A DNA stretch of 64,000 nt, taken from the NCBI GenBank assembly GCA_022825675.1, contig JAJDWK010000094.1, positions 124,001-188,000 of the forward strand, in the 5' to 3' direction. This DNA comes from Anaerolineae bacterium (lineage in GTDB: Bacteria; Chloroflexota; Anaerolineae; Aggregatilineales; Phototrophicaceae). Positions 55,403-63,224 of the stretch are shown one piece after another (the first letter of the stretch is position 1; each line of letters begins with the position of its first letter). The notes below the pieces were generated by a model. That model was not told the origin of the DNA and searched no databases. It saw only the letters and a program-made list of their open reading frames with translations. Position numbers and translations under genes: made by a program.

Positions 55403-55446
55403 TGCGGCGGCGCGATCCCGCAGCTTCACGAGTAGGAGGAAACCGC

Positions 55447-55656
55447 ATGACCAGCAAAACAGCGCAAATCCCGAATATCAGTTGCGGCGGCTGTGTGCAG
55501 GCGATACGCCTGGAGCTGAGCCAAATGCCGGGCGTCGCCAGCGTAAGCGGCGATGCGGCGCAGCGCTCTATCGAAGTCGAATACGAAGCGCCGGCGACAT
55601 GGAAAGCAATTGTCGCGGCGCTCGAAGAAATTGAATATCCGCCGGCAGCGGGCTAA
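55447..55656 (+). CDS. HMA (heavy-metal-associated) domain protein, CopZ-like
   Basis: Small metallochaperone-like protein of 69 aa. The ferredoxin-like HMA fold has a metal site IPNISCGGCVQAI, reading CGGC instead of the common MTCxxC. Later core blocks are MPGVASVSGD and EEIEYP. It probably carries Cu(I) or another soft metal and could deliver it to the CopA ATPase at 60.1-62.6 kb, though the two are 4.5 kb apart. The start is marked by a strong AGGAGG seven bases upstream of ATG 55447. The ORF track gives a longer version starting in the gcdH gene, which I do not accept. Confidence 0.85.
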   Translation: MTSKTAQIPNISCGGCVQAIRLELSQMPGVASVSGDAAQRSIEVEYEAPATWKAIVAALEEIEYPPAAG

Positions 55657-55704
55657 ATCAAGCGGATTTGGTACGCTGGTCATCGCCCGAAAGACCTGTG
55701 AACC

Positions 55705-56838
55705 ATGGCGCTGAGCGCGGCGGCTGTCAAGCGGAAAGCAAAAGCGCTGGGATTTAACCTCTGCGGCATCACGGCGGCGCTGCCATCGCCGACTTTAAGC
55801 GCCTATCTGCGCTGGATCGACCGCGGCATGCACGGCGCGATGGGTTATATGGCGCGGGCGGACCGGATCCAGCGGCGGCAGGACCTAAGCAAAATTTTGC
55901 CGGGCGCCAAATCGCTCATCGTGGTCGGCTTGGACTATCACGCCCGCTTCGCTGACGAAGCGGCGCTCAGGGACCCGGCGCGCGGGCGCATCGCCGCTTA
56001 TGCCTGGGGTTTGGATTATCACAATGTGCTGGGGCTGCGCTTGCAGCAGCTCGCCGACTGGCTGGCGAGCGCCAGCAGGCTTCAGCCGCAGCAGCGGGTC
56101 TATGTGGATACGGGCGCTTTGCTGGAGCGCAGCCACGCCCAGCAAGCGGGCATGGGTTTTATCGGCAAAAACACAATGCTGATTCACCCGCGGCGCGGCG
56201 GCAGCTTCTTCATCGGCGAGATTATCAGCGCGCTCGAATTTGACGACTATGACAAGCCGCATCGAGAAACAATGTGCGGCAGCTGTACGCGCTGCCTGGC
56301 TGCCTGCCCGACTGATGCCTTCCCCAAGCCTTATGTGCTGGATGCGCGGCGTTGCATCAGCTACCACACCATCGAAAACAAAGGCTGGATCGAGCGCGAG
56401 CTGCGCGCCGGCTTCGGCAATTGGATTTTTGGCTGCGACATTTGCCTGGATGCCTGCCCATTCCAGCGTTTCGCCCAGGAAACCAACGAAGTGGCCTTCC
56501 TGCCTTTTGAAGTTGAGCGTGTCGCGCCGCTGCTCATCGATATCCTGATGGCTAGCGAAGAGTCCTTTCGCGCGCAATTCCGGCGGACGCCGCTTGAGCG
56601 CATTGGACGCGAGCGCATCGTGCGCAACGCCTGCATCGCCGCCGGCAATTGGCGGAGCGAAGTCGCCATCCCGCATTTGATTCAACTGCTCTTTGACGGC
56701 AGCGCGCTGGTGCGCGGGCATGCCGCCTGGGCGCTGTGGCGCACGATGGGCTTGGACAGCGTCAAGCTCTTGACCGACCTCTACCAGCGGGAAGAGGATA
56801 CGCGGGTGCGGGATGAGGTGGCGGCGCTGTTGGCATGA
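55705..56838 (+). CDS. queG: epoxyqueuosine reductase
   Basis: Cobalamin- and Fe-S-dependent enzyme for the last step of queuosine synthesis (epoxyqueuosine to queuosine in tRNA), 377 residues. Two [4Fe-4S] motifs are CGSCTRCLAACPTDAF and CDICLDACPFQRFA. The N-terminal cobalamin-binding domain includes AKALGFNLCGIT, GAKSLIVVGLDYH and YVDTGALLERSHAQQAGMGFIGKNTMLIHP. The C-terminal end is a short HEAT-like part (LVRGHAAWALWRTMG). Complements the Tgt at 12.4 kb. Its operon setting after an HMA protein is not obviously functional. Confidence 0.95.
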   Translation: MALSAAAVKRKAKALGFNLCGITAALPSPTLSAYLRWIDRGMHGAMGYMARADRIQRRQDLSKILPGAKSLIVVGLDYHARFADEAALRDPARGRIAAYAWGLDYHNVLGLRLQQLADWLASASRLQPQQRVYVDTGALLERSHAQQAGMGFIGKNTMLIHPRRGGSFFIGEIISALEFDDYDKPHRETMCGSCTRCLAACPTDAFPKPYVLDARRCISYHTIENKGWIERELRAGFGNWIFGCDICLDACPFQRFAQETNEVAFLPFEVERVAPLLIDILMASEESFRAQFRRTPLERIGRERIVRNACIAAGNWRSEVAIPHLIQLLFDGSALVRGHAAWALWRTMGLDSVKLLTDLYQREEDTRVRDEVAALLA

Positions 56839-56859
56839 GCCGCGCCTGCCGCGGCTGCA

Positions 56860-58500
56860 TCACAATTGTGACAAATCTGGATAGCGCTGATGCCAATCGC
56901 TGGCGTCTTGATAGGCTTTGGCGACGGCGAGGGTCTCCGCCTCTTTCCAGAGCCCGCCAACGAAGCTGATGCTGGTGGGCGTCTGCCTATCGGTGAAGCC
57001 ATTGGGCACCACAACCGCGGGATGCCCCGTGAAATTGGTGATTTGCAGCGTACGCCCGCCGAAGCTGGGCGAGACGAAGACATCGACATCTTGCATGACC
57101 TGCGCCATCGCCGCCATCAGCTGGCTGCGGATGCGGTTGGCGTTGATGTATTCAACAGCGGGGATGAAGCGGGCGGCGCGGAAGATATTAGGCCAAGCGT
57201 CATCATCCTGGCGCGTTAAGGTTTCCACCTGGCCGTCACGGGTGATTTCGTCAAAAGCGGCTGCGGCTTCCGCCGCCAATATCAGCCACAGGCAGGAGGT
57301 ATCCAGCGGGGGCAGCGTGATTGGCGTCAGCTCGAAGCCCTGCTCGCGCATAGTTTCGAGCGCGGCGGCGCTGTTGACCTGGTTGGCGCGCTGCAGCGCT
57401 TCGCCCGCGGGGCGGTGATGCGCTTGCGTCTGGCGCGCCTGCGCCGCGTCAAATGCCTCGGCGACATAGCCGATGCGCAGGCGGCGCGGGTCCAGGGCGG
57501 GGTCCCAGGCGAAAGGCGCGGCGCTCAGCGAGAGGTCACGCCCATCAGCGCCGTAAATAGCGCTGAAAACGAGGGCGCAGTCTTCAACCGAGCGGCACAT
57601 GGGACCAATTTTGTCCATGCTCCAGCTGAGCGCCATCGCGCCATAGCGGCTGACGCGGCCGAAAGTCGGGCGCAATCCTGAAACGCCGCAGCGCGTCGAG
57701 GGCGAGACGATGCTGCCCATCGTCTCGCTGCCGATGGAAAAGCCGACCAAGCCGGCGGCAGTCGCGGTGCCGGGACCCGCCGAAGAGCCGCTGCTGCCTT
57801 CGCTGCTGTCCCAGGGGTTTTTGGTCACGCCGCCGTACCAGACATCGCCATTGGCGAGCGCGCCCAGCGTCAGCTTGGCGATGAGCACCGCGCCCGCTTC
57901 TTCAAGCCGCTGCACAACGGTGGCATCAAGGTCGATGAGCTGGTTTGCGTAGGGTTTCGCGCCCCAGCCGGTGGGATAGCCGCGGGTCGCCAGCAGGTCT
58001 TTCGCGCCCCAGGGGATGCCATGCAGCGGACCGCGATAAAGCCCGCGGGCAATCTCCTCATCGGCGCGCTTGGCTTGCGCGATGGCGAGCTTTTCGGTGT
58101 AGGCGGCGACGCATTGCAGCGCCGCGTCATAGCGCTTGAGCCGGCGGAGATACATCTCGGTCAGCTCAAGCGAGCTGACCTGGCGGCTGCGGATAAGCTC
58201 GGCGAGCTGGGTTACGGGGTAGAAGGCGGCCGCTTCCAGGTCAGCCGGGCGCTGCACGGGCGGCTGCGCGCTCATGGGATAGCTGCGCGGGACGGGCGCG
58301 GGGCTGGCGGCGGTTTCAACATTAAAGTGGAGCGCCGGCGCGATGCCATTGTCCAGCGGGGCAGCGCGCAAGGTGGCAAATTGCCCAAGGCGCTCGTTGA
58401 GTGTCTTTTGCATTTGTTGGCGCTGGGCGGCGCTGAACTGGATGCCGAGCAGGGTTTCGGCGGCGGCGATCTTCTCGGGGCTGATGGGGCTGGCGGTCAT
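56860..58500 (-). CDS. amidase signature family enzyme
   Basis: Ser-cisSer-Lys amidase of 546 aa. The catalytic Lys is in GIPWGAKDLLATRGYPTGWG. The Ser-rich core reads SSEGSSGSSAGPGTATAAGLVGFSIGSETMGSI, and the final Ser block is present. It is similar to GatA-type and indoleacetamide-type amidases but not part of a gatCAB operon, so it is a general amidase of unknown substrate. It has an N-terminal helical extension of ~100 residues before the core domain starts. ATG 58500 has AAGGA seven bases upstream. Adjacent upstream DNA is the AT-rich Thoeris-like island. Confidence 0.88.
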   Translation of the reverse strand: MTASPISPEKIAAAETLLGIQFSAAQRQQMQKTLNERLGQFATLRAAPLDNGIAPALHFNVETAASPAPVPRSYPMSAQPPVQRPADLEAAAFYPVTQLAELIRSRQVSSLELTEMYLRRLKRYDAALQCVAAYTEKLAIAQAKRADEEIARGLYRGPLHGIPWGAKDLLATRGYPTGWGAKPYANQLIDLDATVVQRLEEAGAVLIAKLTLGALANGDVWYGGVTKNPWDSSEGSSGSSAGPGTATAAGLVGFSIGSETMGSIVSPSTRCGVSGLRPTFGRVSRYGAMALSWSMDKIGPMCRSVEDCALVFSAIYGADGRDLSLSAAPFAWDPALDPRRLRIGYVAEAFDAAQARQTQAHHRPAGEALQRANQVNSAAALETMREQGFELTPITLPPLDTSCLWLILAAEAAAAFDEITRDGQVETLTRQDDDAWPNIFRAARFIPAVEYINANRIRSQLMAAMAQVMQDVDVFVSPSFGGRTLQITNFTGHPAVVVPNGFTDRQTPTSISFVGGLWKEAETLAVAKAYQDASDWHQRYPDLSQL

Positions 58501-58735
58501 GGCGGGGTCCTTGGGTTGGGCGGGTTTTGGGAGCTGTGATTGTAACGGAAGAGGGGGCAGAGCGCATGGAGTTTTTCTTCTACCACTAAGGCGCATGTAA
58601 TCAGAAATCATAGAGATGCTTGAGAGAAATACAATTTCTTATGGAATATTAATAAATATCACTGGAGTTGTGAGTGAAAAGTTGTACAATATGTATTGTA
58701 ATTTAATGCAATCAATTCACTGTAAGGAGCATATC

Positions 58736-59239
58736 GTGGCATACCGCAACAAGACATACGTCGCATTCGACGCAGACAATGACATTCGCTACTATCGAAT
58801 GATGCAGGCATGGAAGGCAAGTGACAACGTATCGTTCGACTTCCACGACGCGCATGATCTAAACAATTTGCTGACGACCAGCAATGAACAGACCATAAAG
58901 CGGAAGCTGAAAGAAAGACTGAATAACACAAAACTGTTCATTCTGCTTGTTGGCGAAAAGACGAAGAATCTGCACAAGTTTGTTCGCTGGGAACAAGAGC
59001 AGGCTCTGAATCTTGATATCCCTATCGTCGTGGTCAACTTGAACAAGAAACGGAAGATCGACAATGAACGATGCCCAGCGATAATGCGAAACGAACTGGC
59101 AATTCACGTAAGCTACCACCGAAAGATTATTGAATACGCAATCGACAATTGGGGAGATTTGCACCGCAAGCATCGCAAGGACGACGTCACAGGTCCACGC
59201 CACTATTTGGAAAGCGTGTATGAAAAGCTCGGTCTGTGA
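58736..59239 (+). CDS. thsB: ThsB-like TIR-domain protein (Thoeris)
   Basis: Small TIR-like protein of 167 residues (MTH538/DUF1863-type TIR, as in Thoeris ThsB). TYVAFDADNDIRYYRMMQAW starts the fold, the middle strand is LFILLVGEKT, and KFVRWEQEQALNLDIPIVVVNLN provides the putative catalytic Glu of NAD+-processing TIR enzymes. In Thoeris the TIR protein senses phage infection and makes a nucleotide signal from NAD+. GTG 58736 with AAGGAG seven bases before it; the track start 58616 is longer but has no ribosome site. The next gene overlaps by GTGA. Strongly AT-rich relative to neighbours. Assignment is based on fold and partner. Confidence 0.85.
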   Translation: MAYRNKTYVAFDADNDIRYYRMMQAWKASDNVSFDFHDAHDLNNLLTTSNEQTIKRKLKERLNNTKLFILLVGEKTKNLHKFVRWEQEQALNLDIPIVVVNLNKKRKIDNERCPAIMRNELAIHVSYHRKIIEYAIDNWGDLHRKHRKDDVTGPRHYLESVYEKLGL

Positions 59240-60165
59240 ACAAGTGGAAAATACATTCGTTCTTCTCTCGTCACCACTGGAAAGGTAGCTTTTCCTGGCA
59301 GAAGTTTGCCGCTCGCGGCATCGGTGTATTTGGACTAATTTGGCTTCTAATTGAGGCAACCTCGTTCTTCATACCAGAAGTGGGAAGCTACATCGTCGCG
59401 CAGAAACCAAACTCCCTCATATCCGTCGTCGTGCTCAGTTTGGTATACGCCATTTATCATATTCGTCCCAAAGTCTTATTTAGGTACGGGTTAAAGGGCC
59501 GAGACTTGAATATCGCAATTCATCTAATCGACGCTTTCCATACTAAGGGGGCGCTTGTCGTTCCCACTAATCTGTACTTTGTAGCAGATATCAATGGGCG
59601 GATGTTAAATGCACAAAGTATCCAAGGGGCGCTGATTCGCAAGCATTACGCTGGTCAACCTTGTGCCCTCCAACGGGCAATTGATGCTGCGCTCGCCGAA
59701 GAAAACACTCGGCTCGAAACTACAAGTGAAGATTGGAGCAATGGGCGAACTGTAACCAAGTATCCACTTGGAACGGTGTTGCCAATCAAAAAGGATGGAC
59801 GTCAATTCTATCTGTTGGCAAACACCCGACTTTCGCAGGATGGTCGGGCTAGTTGCAACGAAGATGAGCTCTTGTCATCACTTAGGTCGCTTTGGAACTT
59901 TCTCTCAACACGAGCTACATTTAGCCAAATAGTAGTACCTGTAATCGGATCACAACATGGTAGAATGCCGTTGAAGCGCGAGCAAATTGTGCAACACATT
60001 TTGCGTACTTTTGTGGAATCTTGTCGTGATGTAACACCTTGTACAAGTCTTACAGTCGCAGTCTACCCGCCTGACGTCAAGCAATTTAACATTGACACAA
60101 ACTTTCTGGATGATATGGTAAGATTTGAGTCGAAGCTAGCGTACTATACCAGCGGTGGGAACTGA
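59236..60165 (+). CDS. thsA: ThsA-like effector: two TM helices plus macro-type domain (type II Thoeris)
   Basis: A 309-residue protein with two N-terminal membrane helices (GIGVFGLIWLLIEATSFFI and SLISVVVLSLVYAIYHI) and a soluble ~230-residue domain. The domain begins LNIAIHLIDAFHTKGALVVPTNLYF and contains the later IVVPVIGSQHGRMPL; this is a macro-domain-like layout as in the ThsA (DUF6430) effectors of type II Thoeris. There the macro domain binds the TIR-made signal and the helices act on the membrane, causing growth arrest or death of infected cells. Overlap with thsB (GTGA) argues for coupled expression. The last 22 bases overlap the end of copA. The recognition rests on architecture and partner, not a database search. 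Confidence 0.82.
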   Translation: MNKWKIHSFFSRHHWKGSFSWQKFAARGIGVFGLIWLLIEATSFFIPEVGSYIVAQKPNSLISVVVLSLVYAIYHIRPKVLFRYGLKGRDLNIAIHLIDAFHTKGALVVPTNLYFVADINGRMLNAQSIQGALIRKHYAGQPCALQRAIDAALAEENTRLETTSEDWSNGRTVTKYPLGTVLPIKKDGRQFYLLANTRLSQDGRASCNEDELLSSLRSLWNFLSTRATFSQIVVPVIGSQHGRMPLKREQIVQHILRTFVESCRDVTPCTSLTVAVYPPDVKQFNIDTNFLDDMVRFESKLAYYTSGGN

Positions 60166-62597
60166 CGCCCCCGCAACCTTAAGGAATTGCTCACCACAAA
60201 CACGCTCGAAAAAGCCATCGCCGCCGCCGCGAACATCGGCAGCAGCCCCCCCAGCATCGCTACGGGAATCAACACGATATTATAAATGAAAGCCCAAAAG
60301 AGATTCTGGTGGATGACGCGCAAGGTCGCCTGGCTGAGCGCGATGGCATGCCCAACCGCCTTGAGGTCATCGCCGACCAGCGTCACATCCCCCGCTTCGA
60401 TGGCGATATCGGCGCCAGCGCCGACAGCAAAGCCAATATCGGCTTGAGCGAGCGCGGGCGCGTCATTGACGCCGTCGCCGACCATGCCAACGCGCGCGCC
60501 CTCGCTTTGCAGCCGCGCGACTGCCGCCGCTTTATCCGCCGGCAGCAGCTCCGCCTCCACGCGGGAAATGCCGACCTGGCGGGCGATGGCGGCGGCAGTG
60601 GCGCGATTGTCGCCCGTCAGCATGACAGTTTCCAGCCCGCGCGCCTGCAGCGCTTGTATGGCGGCGCGCGCGCCCGGCTTAATTGTGTCGCCGATGGCGA
60701 TAGCGCCTGCCAGCGCCGCATCCACCGCCAGCAAGATGACAGTCTGCCCGTTCCCTTGCGCAGCGGCGATGGCTTGCGCCAGCGGGCGGATGTCGATAGC
60801 GCGCTCGCGGAAGAAGCGCGGGCTGCCCACCAGCAGCTCAGCGCCGTCGATAGTGGCAGTGATGCCACGCCCTGGCAGCGCCTCAAAATGCTGCAGCGGC
60901 GGCACTTTGAGGTCACGCGCTTCGGCAGCCTTGAGCACGGCTCGCGCCAACGGATGTTCGCTGGCGGCTTCGGCAGCCGCGCTGAGCTGGAGCACAGCCT
61001 CCGCATTTGTGTGCGGCAGGGCGACGATATCGCTGACTGTCGGCTGCCCACGGGTGATGGTGCCAGTTTTATCAAGCAGGATGGTTGTCAATGCAGCCGC
61101 CCGCTCAAGCGCTTCGCTGGAGCGGAAAAGGATGCCGGCTTCGGCACCGCGCCCGCTGCCAACCATGATGGCGGTTGGCGTCGCCAAACCCAAGGCGCAG
61201 GGGCAGGCGATGACGAGCACAGCAATCATGTTGAGCATGGCGCTGGGGAAGCTGGCGCCACCGATTGCCAGCCAGCCAAGCAGGGTAATCAACGCGAGCA
61301 CGATCACGGCAGGCACAAAATAGCCAGCGACGCGGTCAGCAACCGCCTGGATGGGCGCTTTGCTGGCTTGAGCGCTTTCCACCAAGCGGATGATTTGCGC
61401 CAGCACGGTATCAGCGCCGACGCGCCGCGCCTCGATGATGAGCCGCCCCTGCTGATTGATTGTGCCGGCGATGACTTCGCTGCCGGCGGATTTATCGACC
61501 GGCAGGCTTTCGCCCGTGAGCAGCGATTCATCCACGGCGGAGCGCCCGTCGATGACGATGGCATCGACCGGGATGCTTTCGCCCGGCTTGACAAGCAGCG
61601 TATCGCCCGCCGTGACTTCGGCGATGGGGATTGTCTTTTCTTTGCCAGCGCTCAGCAAGGTGGCGGTTTTGGGCGCCAGGTTCATCAGCTTCTTGATGGC
61701 GGCGCTGGTGCGGCTTTTGGCGCGCGCCTCCAGCAGTTTGCCCAGGGTAATAAGGGTCAAGATGACAGCGGCGGATTCAAAATAATCGGCGGTGCCAACA
61801 ACATCAGAAAAGTCAAAAAGCATGCCCAGCAGCACAATGATGCCATACAGGTAGGCGGCGAGCGAGCCCATCGCCACCAGAACATCCATATTCGCCGTAC
61901 CATTACGCAGCGATTTATACGCGCCTTTGATATATTGCGCGCCCAGCAGCGCCACTACCGGAGTCGCCAGCGCGCCAAAGACAAAGAGCCAGCCATCCGC
62001 CTGCAGCCAGGGGAAGCTCTCCATGAGAAATGGCAGTTGGTGCATAAAATGCCGCGTCATGCTGAGCAGTGTCAGCGGGATGGTGAAGACCGCGCCAAAA
62101 GCGACCAGGCGCGTTTGCCGCGTAACTTCGGCTTGACGGGCGGCGGCTTCGGCATCAACGGGCGCGGCGCTATCGGCGCTGTCAATCACGCCATAGCCAG
62201 CGTTTTCGACAGCGGCGGCGAGGTCATCGCGGCCCGCCAGGCTGGGCAGATAGGTTACGGTCGCCTTCTCGCTGGCGAGGTTGACCGTTGCGCCCAGCAC
62301 CGCGTCAACGCGGCTCAAAGCGCGGGCGACATTCTTCTGGCACATGGCGCAGGTCATGCCGGTGATGGGCAGCTCGATAGAAGCGGCGGCGACGCCATAG
62401 CCAGCGCCTTCCAGCCGCGTTACGAGCTCTTTGGGCGATAGCGCCGCGGCATCAAAGCGCACCCGCGCCTGCTCGGTAGCGAGGTTGACCTGGACTTCTT
62501 CGACGCCCTCCGCGCGCGTGAGGCTGCGCTCGACATTTTTGACGCACATGGCGCAGGTCATACCCGTTACGGGCAGGGTGATGTCTTGTGTGCTCAT
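60144..62597 (-). CDS. copA: copper-exporting P1B-type ATPase
   Basis: Cu(I) efflux ATPase of 817 residues. Two N-terminal HMA domains, each with GMTCAMC, precede eight membrane helices. The ion-channel motif is IACPCALGLATPTA (CPC), the phosphorylation site is DKTGTITRGQP, and GEKT/TGES-like TGESLPVDKSAGS and the hinge MVGDGVNDAPALAQADIGFA are complete. Copper is exported from the cytoplasm. The C-terminal residues RGRQFPPLV are read from DNA that is also the 3' end of the convergent thsA gene, so the original tail may have been replaced. A TACAAT lies upstream at 62629-62634. SCO and an HMA protein elsewhere in the window share the copper theme. Confidence 0.95.
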   Translation of the reverse strand: MSTQDITLPVTGMTCAMCVKNVERSLTRAEGVEEVQVNLATEQARVRFDAAALSPKELVTRLEGAGYGVAAASIELPITGMTCAMCQKNVARALSRVDAVLGATVNLASEKATVTYLPSLAGRDDLAAAVENAGYGVIDSADSAAPVDAEAAARQAEVTRQTRLVAFGAVFTIPLTLLSMTRHFMHQLPFLMESFPWLQADGWLFVFGALATPVVALLGAQYIKGAYKSLRNGTANMDVLVAMGSLAAYLYGIIVLLGMLFDFSDVVGTADYFESAAVILTLITLGKLLEARAKSRTSAAIKKLMNLAPKTATLLSAGKEKTIPIAEVTAGDTLLVKPGESIPVDAIVIDGRSAVDESLLTGESLPVDKSAGSEVIAGTINQQGRLIIEARRVGADTVLAQIIRLVESAQASKAPIQAVADRVAGYFVPAVIVLALITLLGWLAIGGASFPSAMLNMIAVLVIACPCALGLATPTAIMVGSGRGAEAGILFRSSEALERAAALTTILLDKTGTITRGQPTVSDIVALPHTNAEAVLQLSAAAEAASEHPLARAVLKAAEARDLKVPPLQHFEALPGRGITATIDGAELLVGSPRFFRERAIDIRPLAQAIAAAQGNGQTVILLAVDAALAGAIAIGDTIKPGARAAIQALQARGLETVMLTGDNRATAAAIARQVGISRVEAELLPADKAAAVARLQSEGARVGMVGDGVNDAPALAQADIGFAVGAGADIAIEAGDVTLVGDDLKAVGHAIALSQATLRVIHQNLFWAFIYNIVLIPVAMLGGLLPMFAAAAMAFSSVFVVSNSLRLRGRQFPPLV

Positions 62598-62628
62598 AGC
62601 CGTACATATCCTTTAAGGCTCAGCCGCT

Positions 62629-62634
62629 ATTGTA
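62629..62634 (-). promoter_or_regulatory. -10 TACAAT of copA
   Basis: Minus-strand TACAAT 32 bases before the copA ATG. The -35 is weak. No CueR- or CsoR-type operator was recognised. Confidence 0.4.
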
Positions 62635-62700
62635 GCGCCTCTGCCAGTTGCTTTAGAGGGCGGGCTGCGCAAGTCCGCGGCGCGGCGGAGCGCTGCTTAG

Positions 62701-63123
62701 TCAAAGGCGCTCATAGAGTTCCAGCAGGCAGCCGCCGCTGCTCTTGGGATGGATGAAAGCATAGCGCCAGCCAGCGCGCTCGCGCGGCGTCTCGTTGATA
62801 AGCTCACAGCCGAGCGCCTGCAGTTGACGCAGTTTTGCATTCAAATCCGCCACTTCCAGGCAGATATGATGCAAGCCCGGTCCGCGCTTTGCCAGATATT
62901 TTGCCACACCGCTGCCAGCGGTACTTGGGCTTATCAATTCGATATGGCTGTCGCCCACAGCAATCTTGACGATCGCCACCGCTTCTTCTGGCACCGACTG
63001 AATCTCCCCCTCGACAGTCAGCCCCAACCCATCGCGCCAGAATGCCAGCGCGCCTTGCAAATCCTCAACGACCAAGGCGATGTGATTGAGCTGTATCGGC
63101 GCTTCCCGCTGAGAATTTGGCAT
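62701..63123 (-). CDS. mce: methylmalonyl-CoA epimerase-like VOC protein
   Basis: Vicinal oxygen chelate fold protein of 140 residues. It has the epimerase features: LNHIALVVEDLQGALAFW at the start, ELISPSTAGSGVAKYLAKRGPGLHHICLEVADL in the middle, and FIHPKSSGGCLLELYE at the end. Metal ligands would be the His after LN, the His of GLHHI and the Glu of LLELYE, as in methylmalonyl-CoA epimerase (R to S isomer in the propionate pathway). The mutase genes are not in this window. The gene is divergent from the oxidoreductase at the right edge. Confidence 0.88.
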   Translation of the reverse strand: MPNSQREAPIQLNHIALVVEDLQGALAFWRDGLGLTVEGEIQSVPEEAVAIVKIAVGDSHIELISPSTAGSGVAKYLAKRGPGLHHICLEVADLNAKLRQLQALGCELINETPRERAGWRYAFIHPKSSGGCLLELYERL

Positions 63124-63164
63124 GGCTGCCGCCCTTTCCTAGCTTTGCTCCTATGCTCAAATGG

Positions 63165-63170
63165 TATACT
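63165..63170 (+). promoter_or_regulatory. -10 TATACT before the oxidoreductase gene
   Basis: TATACT 54 bases before the ATG at 63225; -35 weak. Part of the recurring TATACT/TACACT set. Confidence 0.4.
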
Positions 63171-63224
63171 AAGTGGACTGATGTCGAAAGCGTAGCGGCG
63201 CATAGCGCTGCAGATGGGCATGAG

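Noticed and set aside
58616-58735. N-terminal extension of ThsB from 58616
   Set aside because: The GTG at 58736 has AAGGAG at proper distance; the upstream codons cover the AT-rich promoter region.
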